Positions 25,075 to 33,162 of a stretch of 64,000 nucleotides of DNA are shown one piece after another (the stretch's first letter is position 1; each line of letters begins with the position of its first letter). The position numbers and the translations under genes were made by a program. This stretch comes from Micromonospora lupini str. Lupac 08 (GTDB lineage Bacteria > Actinomycetota > Actinomycetes > Mycobacteriales > Micromonosporaceae). The DNA lies in contig NZ_HF570108.1 in NCBI RefSeq assembly GCF_000297395.2, positions 6,411,953 to 6,475,952 on the forward strand, given 5' to 3'. Under the pieces are notes generated by a model, which had not been told where the DNA came from, searched no databases, and saw nothing but the letters and a program-made list of their open reading frames with translations.

Positions 25075-26333
25075 CCACCACCGCCGTACGGAAGGAAGGC
25101 CCCGCTGCCGTCACACCGCCGCCGACCGTCGGGAGCCACGTCCGCAACTACGTGAGCCGGGTACGCGGTGGCGACGTCGGCGCGCTACCGGCCGTGCTCG
25201 GCCTGATCGTGCTCTGCACCGTCTTCGCGATCATGCGGCCGTCGTCGTTCCTGTCGGCAGGCAACTTCGCGAACCTCTTCACCCAGGGCGCGGCGGTCAC
25301 GCTCATCGCGATGGGCCTGGTCTTCGTGCTGCTGCTCGGCGAGATCGACCTCTCCGCCGGCTTCGCCAGCGGCGTCTGCGCGGCGGTACTGGCCAATGTG
25401 GTCACCGTGCTCGGCTACCCCTGGTGGGTTGCCGTCCTCGCTGCGGTCGCCACCGGCGTGGTCATCGGCACCACGCTCGGGATGCTGGTCGCGAAGATCG
25501 GCATTCCGTCCTTCGTGGTCACTCTCGCCGGCTTCCTCGCCTTCCAGGGCGTCGTGTTGCTGCTCGTGCAGGAGGGCACCAACATCTCCGTCCGCGACGA
25601 GGTGCTGGTCGCGATCGCCAACCGCAACCTCGCCCCCGCGCTGGGCTGGGCGCTGACCGCCGTCGCCGTCTTGGGCTACGCGGCGGTGCAACTGCTACGC
25701 CACCGCAACCGGGCGGCCCGTGGACTGATCACCGACCCGATCGCGGTGGTGGCGCTGCGGATCGCCGGGCTCGCCGTCATCCTCGGCACCGCGGTGTACG
25801 TGCTCAACCTGGAGCGCAGCCGCAACGTCCTCATCGTCTCGCTCAAGGGCGTGCCGATCGTGGTGCCGATCATCGCGGTGCTGCTTGTCATCTGGACCTT
25901 CGTGCTCCAACGCACCAGCTACGGCCGGCACATCTACGCCGTGGGCGGCAACCGGGAAGCGGCCCGCCGGGCCGGCATCGGCGTCGACCGGATCCGGATC
26001 TCGGTCTTCGTGATCTGCTCGTCCATGGCCGCCATCGGTGGCATCGTGGCCGCCAGCCGGGCCAACTCGGTCGACCCGAACACGGGGGGCAGTAACGTAC
26101 TGCTCTACGCGGTCGGCGCGGCGGTGATCGGCGGCACCAGCCTCTTCGGCGGCAAGGGCCGGGTATTCGATGCCGTGCTGGGAGGCGCGGTGGTCGCGGT
26201 CATCGAAAACGGAATGGGCCTGATGGGGTACAGCGCGGGAGTCAAGTACGTGGTGACCGGCGTCGTGCTGCTGCTCGCCGCAAGCGTCGACGCCCTCTCC
26301 CGCCGCCGCGCGGCCGCCACCGGCACCCGCTGA
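25071..26333 (+). CDS. xylH: Sugar ABC transporter permease
   Basis: This is a 420-residue BPD_transp_2 family permease with about ten to twelve membrane helices. Landmarks include FANLFTQGAAVTLIAMGLVFVLLLGEIDLSAG near the first third, and the cytoplasmic loop YAVGGNREAARRAGI that docks the ATPase. The length fits XylH, which is longer than RbsC. It overlaps the ATPase gene by 4 nt and is followed after 22 nt by the ROK regulator, so the four genes form one operon. Confidence 0.93.
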   Translation: MTTTAVRKEGPAAVTPPPTVGSHVRNYVSRVRGGDVGALPAVLGLIVLCTVFAIMRPSSFLSAGNFANLFTQGAAVTLIAMGLVFVLLLGEIDLSAGFASGVCAAVLANVVTVLGYPWWVAVLAAVATGVVIGTTLGMLVAKIGIPSFVVTLAGFLAFQGVVLLLVQEGTNISVRDEVLVAIANRNLAPALGWALTAVAVLGYAAVQLLRHRNRAARGLITDPIAVVALRIAGLAVILGTAVYVLNLERSRNVLIVSLKGVPIVVPIIAVLLVIWTFVLQRTSYGRHIYAVGGNREAARRAGIGVDRIRISVFVICSSMAAIGGIVAASRANSVDPNTGGSNVLLYAVGAAVIGGTSLFGGKGRVFDAVLGGAVVAVIENGMGLMGYSAGVKYVVTGVVLLLAASVDALSRRRAAATGTR

Positions 26334-26355
26334 CCGCGCGGGAGGTAGCACCAGC

Positions 26356-27537
26356 ATGCGCCCGGCACCCAGCCAGGAGGAGGTCCGGAGGCAGAACCTC
26401 GGGGCCCTGCTGCGGCACGTGCACGTCCACGGGGCGACCACCCGCGCCGAACTCACCACCACCCTGGGACTGAACCGGAGCACCATCGGCGCGCTCACCG
26501 CCGACCTGGCCGGCGTCGGACTGGTAAGCGAGGGAACACCGAAGGAGACCGGCCGGGCCGGACGGCCGTCACTTGTCGTCCGGCCCGAGTCGACCCGGGT
26601 GTACGCGTACGCGTACTCCGTCGAGGTGGACCGGCTGCGCGCCGCCCGGGTCGGCCTGGGCGGCGCGGTGCTGGACCGCCGGGAGCTGGACCGACCGCGC
26701 GGGCTGCTGGCCGCCGAGGCCGCCCTGCTGCTCGCCGGCGCGGTCAAGGAGATGCAGCAGGTGGTGCCCGCCGACGCGATCTGCGTCGGTACCGGCGTCG
26801 CGGTCTGCGGGATGGTCCGCCGCGAGGACGGCCTGGTCCGGCTCGGCCCCACCACGGGCTGGGTGGACGAGCCGATCGGCGCCGCGCTCGGCGCCGAACT
26901 GGGCCTCGACGTGCCGGTCACCGTCGGCAACGTGGCAGACGCGGCGGCGTTCGCCGAGCACGCCCGGGGCGTCGCGGCCGGCTGCGACAACGTCATCTAC
27001 CTGTACGGCGACGTCGGCGTCGGGGCCGGCATCATCGCCGGCGGGCGTCGACTCACCGGACACGGCGGGTACGGCGGCGAGGTCGGCCACATGAAGGTGG
27101 TCCGCGACGGGATGCCCTGCGAGTGCGGCGCTCGGGGTTGCTGGGAGACCGAGATCGGCGAGCACGGCCTGCTCCGCGCGGCCGGACGATCCGACGCCCG
27201 GGGCCGCGAGGCGCTGCTGGCCGTCTTCGACGCCGCCGACCGGGGGGACGCCCGCGCACAGACGGCGGTACGCCAGGCCGGTGACTGGCTGGGCTTCGGG
27301 GTGGCCAACCTGGTGAACGTCTTCAACCCCGAGATGGTCATCTTCGGCGGCACCATGCGGGACCTCTACCTCGCGGCGGCGGCCCAGATCCGCAGCCGGC
27401 TCAACTCCAACGCCCTCGGTGCCTGCCTGGAACACGTGCGGTTGCGCACCCCGAAACTGGGCGAGGACGCGCCCCTGATCGGCGCCGCCGAACTGGCCTT
27501 CGAACGGCTCCTCGCCGACCCCCTCGACGTGGGCTGA
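26356..27537 (+). CDS. ROK family transcriptional regulator
   Basis: The N-terminal winged helix (about residues 8-70: HVHVHGATTRAELTTTLGLNRSTIGALTADL) is followed by a ROK domain. The zinc motif CECGARGCWETE and the sugar/phosphate region YLYGDVGVGAGIIAGG are intact. Such proteins repress sugar uptake operons until the sugar binds. A GGGAGG site precedes the ATG. By context it controls the preceding ABC genes, most likely as a XylR-type repressor. Confidence 0.9.
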   Translation: MRPAPSQEEVRRQNLGALLRHVHVHGATTRAELTTTLGLNRSTIGALTADLAGVGLVSEGTPKETGRAGRPSLVVRPESTRVYAYAYSVEVDRLRAARVGLGGAVLDRRELDRPRGLLAAEAALLLAGAVKEMQQVVPADAICVGTGVAVCGMVRREDGLVRLGPTTGWVDEPIGAALGAELGLDVPVTVGNVADAAAFAEHARGVAAGCDNVIYLYGDVGVGAGIIAGGRRLTGHGGYGGEVGHMKVVRDGMPCECGARGCWETEIGEHGLLRAAGRSDARGREALLAVFDAADRGDARAQTAVRQAGDWLGFGVANLVNVFNPEMVIFGGTMRDLYLAAAAQIRSRLNSNALGACLEHVRLRTPKLGEDAPLIGAAELAFERLLADPLDVG

Positions 27538-27543
27538 TCCGCG

Positions 27544-27549
27544 TACCCT
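27544..27549 (+). promoter_or_regulatory. -10 box for the DUF1707 gene (leaderless)
   Basis: TACCCT lies 7 nt before GTG 27557, with no ribosome site. Confidence 0.5.
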
Positions 27550-27556
27550 GTCCGGC

Positions 27557-27865
27557 GTGGATGTCGAGCTGCGCGCCTCCGACGACGACCGCCACCGGGT
27601 GGTCGCCGAGCTGCACCGGCACACCGCCGCGGGCCGGCTCACGCTTGACGAGTTCTCCGAGCGGGCCGGCGCGGTCTGGACCGCCCGCACCCTCGGTGAC
27701 CTGGCCGCGCTGACCCGGGACCTGCCGGCCCTGCCCGATCCCGCCGCGACCGCCGGCGGCGGCGGTGACCCGGTCGGGCAAGGCCGCCGGGAGTTGCTTG
27801 TGCTCTTCGCCGTCGCCGCGCTCACCCTGCTGCTGCTCGGCGGCTTCCTCGCCCTCACCCGCTGA
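27557..27865 (+). CDS. DUF1707 small membrane protein, 102 aa
   Basis: The N-terminal domain (about residues 1-55) is DUF1707: VELRASDDDRHRVVAELHRHTAAGRLTLDEFSERAGAVWTARTLGDLAAL. It is followed by a Pro/Gly linker and one C-terminal membrane helix (about 80-100). Such domains occur in short actinobacterial membrane proteins of unknown role. It is separate from the upstream ROK gene, with its own leaderless promoter. Confidence 0.88.
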   Translation: MDVELRASDDDRHRVVAELHRHTAAGRLTLDEFSERAGAVWTARTLGDLAALTRDLPALPDPAATAGGGGDPVGQGRRELLVLFAVAALTLLLLGGFLALTR

Positions 27866-27912
27866 TCCCCCTCCACTTCGCACAGCGCCCATTTCCACCG
27901 CCTGCCGGGTGA

Positions 27913-27930
27913 ACTGATCGGGCGATCAGT
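27913..27930. promoter_or_regulatory. Perfect 18-bp palindrome upstream of the DUF4142 gene
   Basis: ACTGATCG-GG-CGATCAGT is a perfect inverted repeat about 90 nt before ATG 28018. Its size and position suggest an operator for a dimeric regulator such as a TetR protein. Confidence 0.5.
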
Positions 27931-28017
27931 CCGTACCAGTGGGCGGACGGGCGGCCGGCAGGGTGCGGCTGCCCGGTCCAGACGCGTTTCGGTCCGGACC
28001 GAGGAGGCACCACAGAC

Positions 28018-28758
28018 ATGGCACCGCTCAGATCCGCCCGTCGTCGGCCGGGCAACCGGATGCACCGTGCGGCGATGTTGCTCATCGCGATCATCGCGGG
28101 GGTCGGTGTCCTGCCCGGAGTGGCCATCGCCGCCCCCGCCGGCGGGCAGCAGCTCAACGCCGCCGACATGACACTGCTCAACGGTGTGCGGTTGGCCGGG
28201 CTGTGGGAGATGCCGGCCGGTCAGATGGCCGCCGAGAAGGGGCAGTCGGCGAAGGTACGGGAGATCGGTGCCGGCATCGCCGGCGAGCACCAGCGGCTCG
28301 ACCAGCTCGTCGTCGACGCCGCCAACAAGCTCGGCGCGAGCATCCCGAGCGAGCCGACGGCCGAACAGAAGGGCTGGCTGTCGGAGATGCAGAACGCCTC
28401 CGGCGCCCGGTTCGACCAGATCTTCGTGACCCGGCTCCGGGTGGCCCACGGCAAGATCTTCCCCGTGATTGGCGCAGTACGGGCCAGCACCCGCGACGCG
28501 ACCGTCCGTAAGCTCTGCGAGGAGGCCAACGCCTTCGTGCAGCACCACATGCAGATGCTGGAGTCCACCGGCCTGGTCCGGTGGCCCGAACTGCCGCCGG
28601 CCGCGCTGCCCGCCCCCGGCAAGGACGGCCTGCTGGCCGCCGCCTCGGCGAACGCGGGACCGCAGGTCGGGGTCAGCAGCACAGTCGTCTGGCTGGTCTT
28701 CCTCGCCGCGCTCGGCACCGGCGGGATCGCCACCTACCGGATGCTGCGCCGCAGCTGA
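28018..28758 (+). CDS. DUF4142 exported protein with C-terminal membrane helix
   Basis: A signal peptide (about residues 1-39, ending AIAAPAGG) is followed by a helical DUF4142 domain of the ferritin-like type: MTLLNGVRLAGLWEMPAGQMAAEKG, GEHQRLDQL and a later FVQHHMQMLES. A C-terminal membrane helix (about 222-243) and RRS tail would anchor it, facing outwards. Its histidines could bind metal, but function is unknown. GAGGAGG lies just before the ATG. The palindrome upstream suggests specific regulation. Confidence 0.85.
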   Translation: MAPLRSARRRPGNRMHRAAMLLIAIIAGVGVLPGVAIAAPAGGQQLNAADMTLLNGVRLAGLWEMPAGQMAAEKGQSAKVREIGAGIAGEHQRLDQLVVDAANKLGASIPSEPTAEQKGWLSEMQNASGARFDQIFVTRLRVAHGKIFPVIGAVRASTRDATVRKLCEEANAFVQHHMQMLESTGLVRWPELPPAALPAPGKDGLLAAASANAGPQVGVSSTVVWLVFLAALGTGGIATYRMLRRS

Positions 28759-28780
28759 CCACCCCGTCTGGTGGCCCCCG

Positions 28781-29053
28781 TCAGCGGTCCACCTGGGTGA
28801 AGTCCCAGGAGTGCGGGGCGCGGGCCACCAACAGGGCGGGTGGATCGGGCAGCGGACGCGGGCTGCTGCGCCACTTGGAGATGACCACGACCCGGTGGTC
28901 GGTGGAGGAGAAGACCTCGCTGGACACGTGCAGAGGGTCGTGCTCCAACTCGGGCAGCGCGGTGTCGCACACCCAGGTGATCAGGTCGGCGACGCCGTAC
29001 GCCTCGGCGCGCGCCTCCCACATCCGCACGATCATCTCCGGTGCCCCCGTCAC
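28781..29053 (-). CDS. Hypothetical protein, 90 aa, overlapping tsaD
   Basis: I do not recognise the family. The sequence (VADLITWVCDTALPELEH, SSEVFSSTDHRVVVISKWRSSP, ending HSWDFTQVDR) has alternating strands and helix of a kind seen in small dimeric alpha/beta-barrel proteins, but this is only a resemblance. GTG 29053 overlaps the tsaD stop codon (GTGTGA), so it would be translated with tsaD; ATG 29035 is an alternative. Its place at the end of tsaB-rimI-tsaD suggests co-expression with tRNA modification genes. Confidence 0.72.
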   Translation of the reverse strand: MTGAPEMIVRMWEARAEAYGVADLITWVCDTALPELEHDPLHVSSEVFSSTDHRVVVISKWRSSPRPLPDPPALLVARAPHSWDFTQVDR

Positions 29054-30096
29054 ACGCTTACCGTTGTCAACGGCAACGCCGAGTCGGCCGGCAGATCGAG
29101 CCGGCTCGGCGCGACCCCGGCGGCGACCAGGTGCGACCCGAGCGCGGCGACCATCGCCCCGTTGTCGGTGCACAGCTTCGGCCGGGGCACCCGGACCCGG
29201 ATGCCGTACTTCTCGGCCCGCTGCTCGGCGAGTGCCCGCAGCCGGGAGTTCGCGGCCACGCCACCGCCGATCACCAGCGTCTCGATCCCCTGCGCCCGGC
29301 AGGCGGCGAGCGCCTTGCTGGTCAGGACGTCACAGACCGCCTCCTGGAAGGACGCGGCGACGTCGGCCACCGGCACCGGCTCGCCGGCACGCTGCCGCGC
29401 CTCGACCCAGCGGGCCACCGCCGTCTTCAGCCCGGAGAACGAGAAGTCGTACCGGTGGGCGGCGAGATCCTTCGCGGCGGTGAGGCCCCGCGGGAAGGCG
29501 ATCGAGGCGGCGTCACCGGCGCGGGCCTCCCGGTCGATGGGCGGGCCGCCCGGGAACGGCAACCCCAGCAGTCGGGCGACCTTGTCGAACGCCTCACCGG
29601 CCGCGTCGTCGATGGTGGCGCCGAGCGGGGTGACGCCCCGGGCCAGGTCGTCGACGAGCAGCAGCGACGAGTGCCCGCCGGAGACCAGCAGCGCGATGGC
29701 GGGTTCCGGGAGCGGGCCGTGCTCCAGGGTGTCCACCGCGACGTGCGCGGCGAGGTGGTTGACCCCGTACACCGGCTTCTCGGCGGCGAGCGCGTACCCC
29801 TTGGCGGCCGCGACGCCGACCAGCAGCGCGCCGGCCAGCCCGGGCCCGGACGTGACCGCGATGGCGTCGATGTCGGCCAGGGTGACACCGGCCTCGGTCA
29901 GCGCCCGCTGCATGGTCGGCACGATGGCTTCCAGGTGGGCCCGGCTGGCCACCTCGGGCACCACGCCGCCGAAGCGGGCGTGCTCCTCGACGCTTGACGC
30001 GAGCGCGTCGGCCAGCAGGGTGTGCCCGCGTACGATGCCGACGCCGGTCTCGTCGCACGAGGTCTCGATGCCCAGGATCAGCGGTTCGTCAGCCAT
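29050..30096 (-). CDS. tsaD: tRNA threonylcarbamoyladenosine transferase TsaD
   Basis: TsaD transfers the threonylcarbamoyl group to A37 of tRNAs that read ANN codons. The sequence has the ASKHA-fold landmarks LGIETSCDETGVGIV, metal-binding HLEA and NHLAAHV histidines, and LVSGGHSSLLLV. It also has GGVAANSRLR near the C-terminus. Length (348 aa) is normal. It overlaps rimI by 8 nt and works with TsaB (upstream) and TsaE (33163-33645). Confidence 0.97.
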   Translation of the reverse strand: MADEPLILGIETSCDETGVGIVRGHTLLADALASSVEEHARFGGVVPEVASRAHLEAIVPTMQRALTEAGVTLADIDAIAVTSGPGLAGALLVGVAAAKGYALAAEKPVYGVNHLAAHVAVDTLEHGPLPEPAIALLVSGGHSSLLLVDDLARGVTPLGATIDDAAGEAFDKVARLLGLPFPGGPPIDREARAGDAASIAFPRGLTAAKDLAAHRYDFSFSGLKTAVARWVEARQRAGEPVPVADVAASFQEAVCDVLTSKALAACRAQGIETLVIGGGVAANSRLRALAEQRAEKYGIRVRVPRPKLCTDNGAMVAALGSHLVAAGVAPSRLDLPADSALPLTTVSV

Positions 30097-30574
30097 GGTG
30101 ATGTGGTCCGTCCCCGGTCGGCTCGGCGTCGCGCTGCATCACCAGCGCGTCGGTGTTGCTCGGTTGGTAGTAGCCGCGACGCACGCCGATCGGCTCGAAC
30201 CCGTACATCGCGTAGAGCCGCTGGGCGGCGACGTTGTCGACGGCGACCTCCAGCAGGGTGCTGCGGGCCTCGCGCCGGGCCGCCTCGGCGAGCAACTCCT
30301 CCAGCAGGGCACGGCCGACGCCCCGCCGCTGGACGTCCCGCCGGACCGCGATGTTCTGCACCCACACCTCGTCGGGCGGGGCTCCGGCCAGCCCGGCGTA
30401 GCCGAGCACGGTGCCGTCGGCGTCGGTCGCGACGCGGTAGTGGTGGCCGTTGGCCAGCTCGTTCCAGAACATCGCGGGTGACCACTGCTCGGCGCCGAAC
30501 AGGTCCGCCTCGATCGGCAGCGCCTCGTCGATGTGCCACCAGCGGAACGGTTCCAGCCGTACCGCCGCGGTCAC
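30089..30574 (-). CDS. rimI: Ribosomal protein S18 alanine N-acetyltransferase
   Basis: This is a 161-residue GNAT protein with the acetyl-CoA loop RRDVQRRGVGRALLEEL and the RimI-typical VAVDNVAAQRLYAMYGFEPIGVRRGYY ending. It acetylates the N-terminus of S18. The GTG start overlaps the tsaB stop (GTGA), and its end overlaps tsaD, as in many actinobacteria. Confidence 0.94.
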   Translation of the reverse strand: MTAAVRLEPFRWWHIDEALPIEADLFGAEQWSPAMFWNELANGHHYRVATDADGTVLGYAGLAGAPPDEVWVQNIAVRRDVQRRGVGRALLEELLAEAARREARSTLLEVAVDNVAAQRLYAMYGFEPIGVRRGYYQPSNTDALVMQRDAEPTGDGPHHHG

Positions 30575-31248
30575 GGGAGGACCGGTTTGCGGGCGGTCGC
30601 CGCCACGGCGTCCGGACGGCGCAGGTAGAGCGGGGTGAGTCGCTCGCTTGGCGCGCCGGCCCGGACCCGCTCGGCGGCGAGCTGCGCCAGCACGGTGGCC
30701 TCCGGGTAGCGCGGCTCGACCCGGACCGGCAGGTCCAGGGCTTCGGCGTACCGGTGCGCCCCGTCGCCGACCGCTATCGTCGCGCCCAGTTCCCGGGCGC
30801 GCGCGGCGGCCACCGCCGGCGTCGACACCTCCGGCCCGACGATCCGCTGACCGGCGCCGTCGTAGACGGCCCAGTACAGCTCCTTACGGCGGGCGTCGCT
30901 GGCGGCCAGCACCGGCTCGCCGGCCGCCGCCGGGTAGCCGATCCCATCCAGGGAACACACGCCGTACGTCGGCACGCCGAGCACCTGCCCCATCGTGGCG
31001 GCGGTGACCAGGCCGACCCGCAGCCCGGTGAACGGCCCCGGGCCGAGCCCGGCGACGATGGCGCCCAGGTCACGCGGACGCGCCCCGGCATCGGCGAGGA
31101 CCGCGTCAACCTGGGGCGCGAGCAGTTCACCGTGCGCGCGGGCGTCGACCGTGCACCGGTGCGCCCGGGACGTCACGCCGTCCGCCGAGATCTCCACCAA
31201 CGCTGCGGTCACCGCGGGGGTCGAGCTGTCCACCACGAGTACGAGCAC
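30571..31248 (-). CDS. tsaB: tRNA threonylcarbamoyladenosine biosynthesis protein TsaB
   Basis: TsaB is the regulatory partner of TsaD. The 225-residue protein begins VLVLVVDSSTPAVTAAL and has AIVAGLGPGPFTGLRVGL, a conserved TsaB stretch, and ASDARRKELYWAVY. GTG 31248 lies 8 nt from a TAGGCT box, which fits a leaderless start; longer readings run into the upstream palindrome. It heads the tsaB-rimI-tsaD-orf operon. Confidence 0.95.
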   Translation of the reverse strand: MLVLVVDSSTPAVTAALVEISADGVTSRAHRCTVDARAHGELLAPQVDAVLADAGARPRDLGAIVAGLGPGPFTGLRVGLVTAATMGQVLGVPTYGVCSLDGIGYPAAAGEPVLAASDARRKELYWAVYDGAGQRIVGPEVSTPAVAAARARELGATIAVGDGAHRYAEALDLPVRVEPRYPEATVLAQLAAERVRAGAPSERLTPLYLRRPDAVAATARKPVLP

Positions 31249-31256
31249 GGTTAGCC

Positions 31257-31262
31257 AGCCTA
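31257..31262 (-). promoter_or_regulatory. -10 box for tsaB (leaderless)
   Basis: TAGGCT on the minus strand, 8 nt before GTG 31248. Confidence 0.6.
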
Positions 31263-31603
31263 GCGGCCCCGCCACGGCCACCCGCCACGCCCCGCCCCAC
31301 CACCGCCCCAGGCCCGCCGCAGCCCACTGCGGTCCTCGGGACGGCCCGCCCACCCGCACCCCGCAGCCACCCCACAGCCTTCCCGCCGGGCGGCGAAGCG
31401 GCCGGAGGGACGACGCCACATTTCCTTTTGAGCGTGATGCCTGTGAGTCATCTTGATGCCCCACAGGCATCACGCTCACTGGGATGGGGCCCGCCGCCAG
31501 CCGCCAGGTCATCGACCGGGGCGGTCCTCGGCCGGATCAGCGGCGAGTCGTCAATATGCCGCAGAGGTATCGCCGGTATTCGGCCTTGGTCCACCATGCC
31601 GGG
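31263..31603. other. Intergenic region between tsaB and the HTH gene
   Basis: About 340 nt between divergent genes. It holds the tsaB promoter, a Pro/Gly-coding-like GC-rich stretch without a plausible gene, the palindrome at 31429-31478, and the promoter region of the HTH gene. Translating it upstream of tsaB gives no conserved protein. Confidence 0.6.
31429..31478. repeat. Intergenic palindrome with 17-bp perfect arms
   Basis: Arms at 31429-31445 and 31462-31478 (core GATGCCTGTG) are perfect inverted copies around a 16-nt loop. The loop itself carries another GATGCC. It lies between two divergent genes, where a terminator is not expected. Confidence 0.75.
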
Positions 31604-32308
31604 ATGCCATCCACTCGCCTTGTCACCCTTCTCGGCGCTACCGTGCGGCAGCAACGACACCTGCGCGAGCTGAGCCAGCGTCAGTTGGCCGCGCTCGCCG
31701 GGGTCAGCCAGGCTGCGGTGGCCAGGATCGAACGTGGCGAGCGTGCGCCGACCATCCCGGTGCTGGAACGGATGCTCGCTGCGATGGATGTGCAGCTGAC
31801 CGTCGGGGTGGAGCCGCTGGACACGCACCTTGACGCCCGGATGGACGCCCTGGCTGCTCGGCCGATCGCCGAGCGGATCGCCGAGCTGGACCTGGATCGG
31901 TTGCTGGACCGGCTCAACGATCTACCCCAGGTGCTCACCGGGAGTACGGCTGCGCTGTTGCAGGGCGCGCCGGTGCCGGTGGAGGCTCTGGAGATCGCCG
32001 TGCGTTGGCAGGACTCGAAGGTGTTGACCCGCTGGCTGGAGAGGAACTACGGCCAGCGGTGGAACGCTCGCTGGGGCGAGTTCGGCGGGGTGTGGTTGGA
32101 GCCCGAGGAGCCCGGCGAACACCGCTGGTCGACCCGGTACGGGGAGATCAGGGCCACGATGTGCGACGAGCTCCCCGAGACGATCGAGGTGCGCCACGGC
32201 GACCGGAGTTATCAGGTGGTGCCACTTGTCGAACTGGAGCTGACCGAGCCGCGCGCCGCCGATCTGCTACGCCGTTACCGGGACCGGCAATCGGCCAGCG
32301 CCGGCTGA
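31604..32308 (+). CDS. HTH protein with a nucleotidyltransferase-like C-terminal region
   Basis: The N-terminal XRE-type HTH is clear (RHLRELSQRQLAALAGVSQAAVARIERGER, about residues 16-46). The remainder, LPQVLTGSTAALLQGAPVPVEALEIAVRW, resembles the start of a minimal nucleotidyltransferase (GS...E-I) with the expected Asp residues replaced by Glu, then WGEFGGVWLEPEEPGEHRWSTRYG. Related HTH-nucleotidyltransferase proteins occur near toxin-antitoxin or AbiE-like systems. ATG 31604 precedes the HTH; an upstream ATG at 31484 would span intergenic sequence. The catalytic status is uncertain. Confidence 0.75.
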   Translation: MPSTRLVTLLGATVRQQRHLRELSQRQLAALAGVSQAAVARIERGERAPTIPVLERMLAAMDVQLTVGVEPLDTHLDARMDALAARPIAERIAELDLDRLLDRLNDLPQVLTGSTAALLQGAPVPVEALEIAVRWQDSKVLTRWLERNYGQRWNARWGEFGGVWLEPEEPGEHRWSTRYGEIRATMCDELPETIEVRHGDRSYQVVPLVELELTEPRAADLLRRYRDRQSASAG

Positions 32309-32361
32309 ACCAACCGCCGGCCGACCTGCGGGCTGCGGGCAGCGCGCGGCCTGGTGCCAGC

Positions 32362-33063
32362 TCAGCCCGCGGTGCGCTCCCAGTCGATGGTGGGGCGGCC
32401 GGCGTCGGCGAGCGCCTTGTTGGCCGCGCTGAACGGGCGACTGCCGAGGAAGCCACGCGGGTTCATCGGGCTGGGGTGGCCGGCCTCCAGCACCACGTGC
32501 TGGGGGTTGGTGACCAGGGCCGCCTTCTTGCGCGCGTAGCCGCCCCAGAGCAGGAAGACCACCCGGTCCGGTGTGGCGTTCAGCGCCCGGATGGTGGCGT
32601 CGGTGAACTCCTCCCAGCCCGAGTTGGCATGCGAGCCGGGGGTGGCCTGGCGCACGGTCAGCACCGCGTTGAGCAGCAGCACGCCCTGCGCGGCCCAGCC
32701 GTCGAGGTTGCCGCTGCGCGGCTTGGCCACGCCCACGTCCTCGCCCAGCTCCTTGAAGACGTTGCGCAGCGACGGTGGCACGGCCACCCCGTCGCGGACG
32801 CTGAAGCTCAACCCGTGGGCCTGCCCGGCGCGGTGATAGGGGTCCTGCCCGAGGATCAGCACCCGGGTGCTCTGCGGCGGGCAGAGCCGGTACGCGGAGA
32901 AGAGGTCCTCCAACGGCGGGAAGACGGTCTGCGTCTCGTACTCCCGGGCGACGAACTCGGCCAGCGCGGCGGTGCGGACCGGATCGAGGTGCGGGGTGAG
33001 CACGGCACGCCACTGCTCCGGCAGCAGGGCCAGCAGATCCAGGGCGGGGGCGTCGTCGGGCAT
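32362..33063 (-). CDS. ung: Uracil-DNA glycosylase (family 1)
   Basis: The enzyme removes uracil from DNA. The sequence has the catalytic water-activating motif GQDPYHRAGQAHGLSFS, LLLNAVLTVR for uracil specificity, LLWGGYA, and HPSPMNPRGFLGSRPFS (the minor-groove loop, with Met where Leu is usual). Length (233 aa) is typical. ATG 33063 follows GGAAGAGG; the longer reading from 33108 has no such site. Confidence 0.96.
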   Translation of the reverse strand: MPDDAPALDLLALLPEQWRAVLTPHLDPVRTAALAEFVAREYETQTVFPPLEDLFSAYRLCPPQSTRVLILGQDPYHRAGQAHGLSFSVRDGVAVPPSLRNVFKELGEDVGVAKPRSGNLDGWAAQGVLLLNAVLTVRQATPGSHANSGWEEFTDATIRALNATPDRVVFLLWGGYARKKAALVTNPQHVVLEAGHPSPMNPRGFLGSRPFSAANKALADAGRPTIDWERTAG

Positions 33064-33102
33064 CAGGAACCTCTTCCAGCGCGTGTCGGTCCCCCGCACT
33101 CT

Positions 33103-33143
33103 AGGCACCGGGTCCGACAGGCTCCAGGCACCGGGTCCGACAG
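33103..33143. repeat. 18-bp direct repeat upstream of ung
   Basis: AGGCACCGGGTCCGACAG occurs at 33103-33120 and again at 33126-33143, separated by 5 nt. Confidence 0.85.
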
Positions 33144-33162
33144 CGCCGCGCCGGCACGGGCC

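Noticed and set aside
26569..28548. A minus-strand open frame of 659 codons across the ROK, DUF1707 and DUF4142 genes
   Set aside because: It crosses three real genes and intergenic DNA and shows no recognisable domain.
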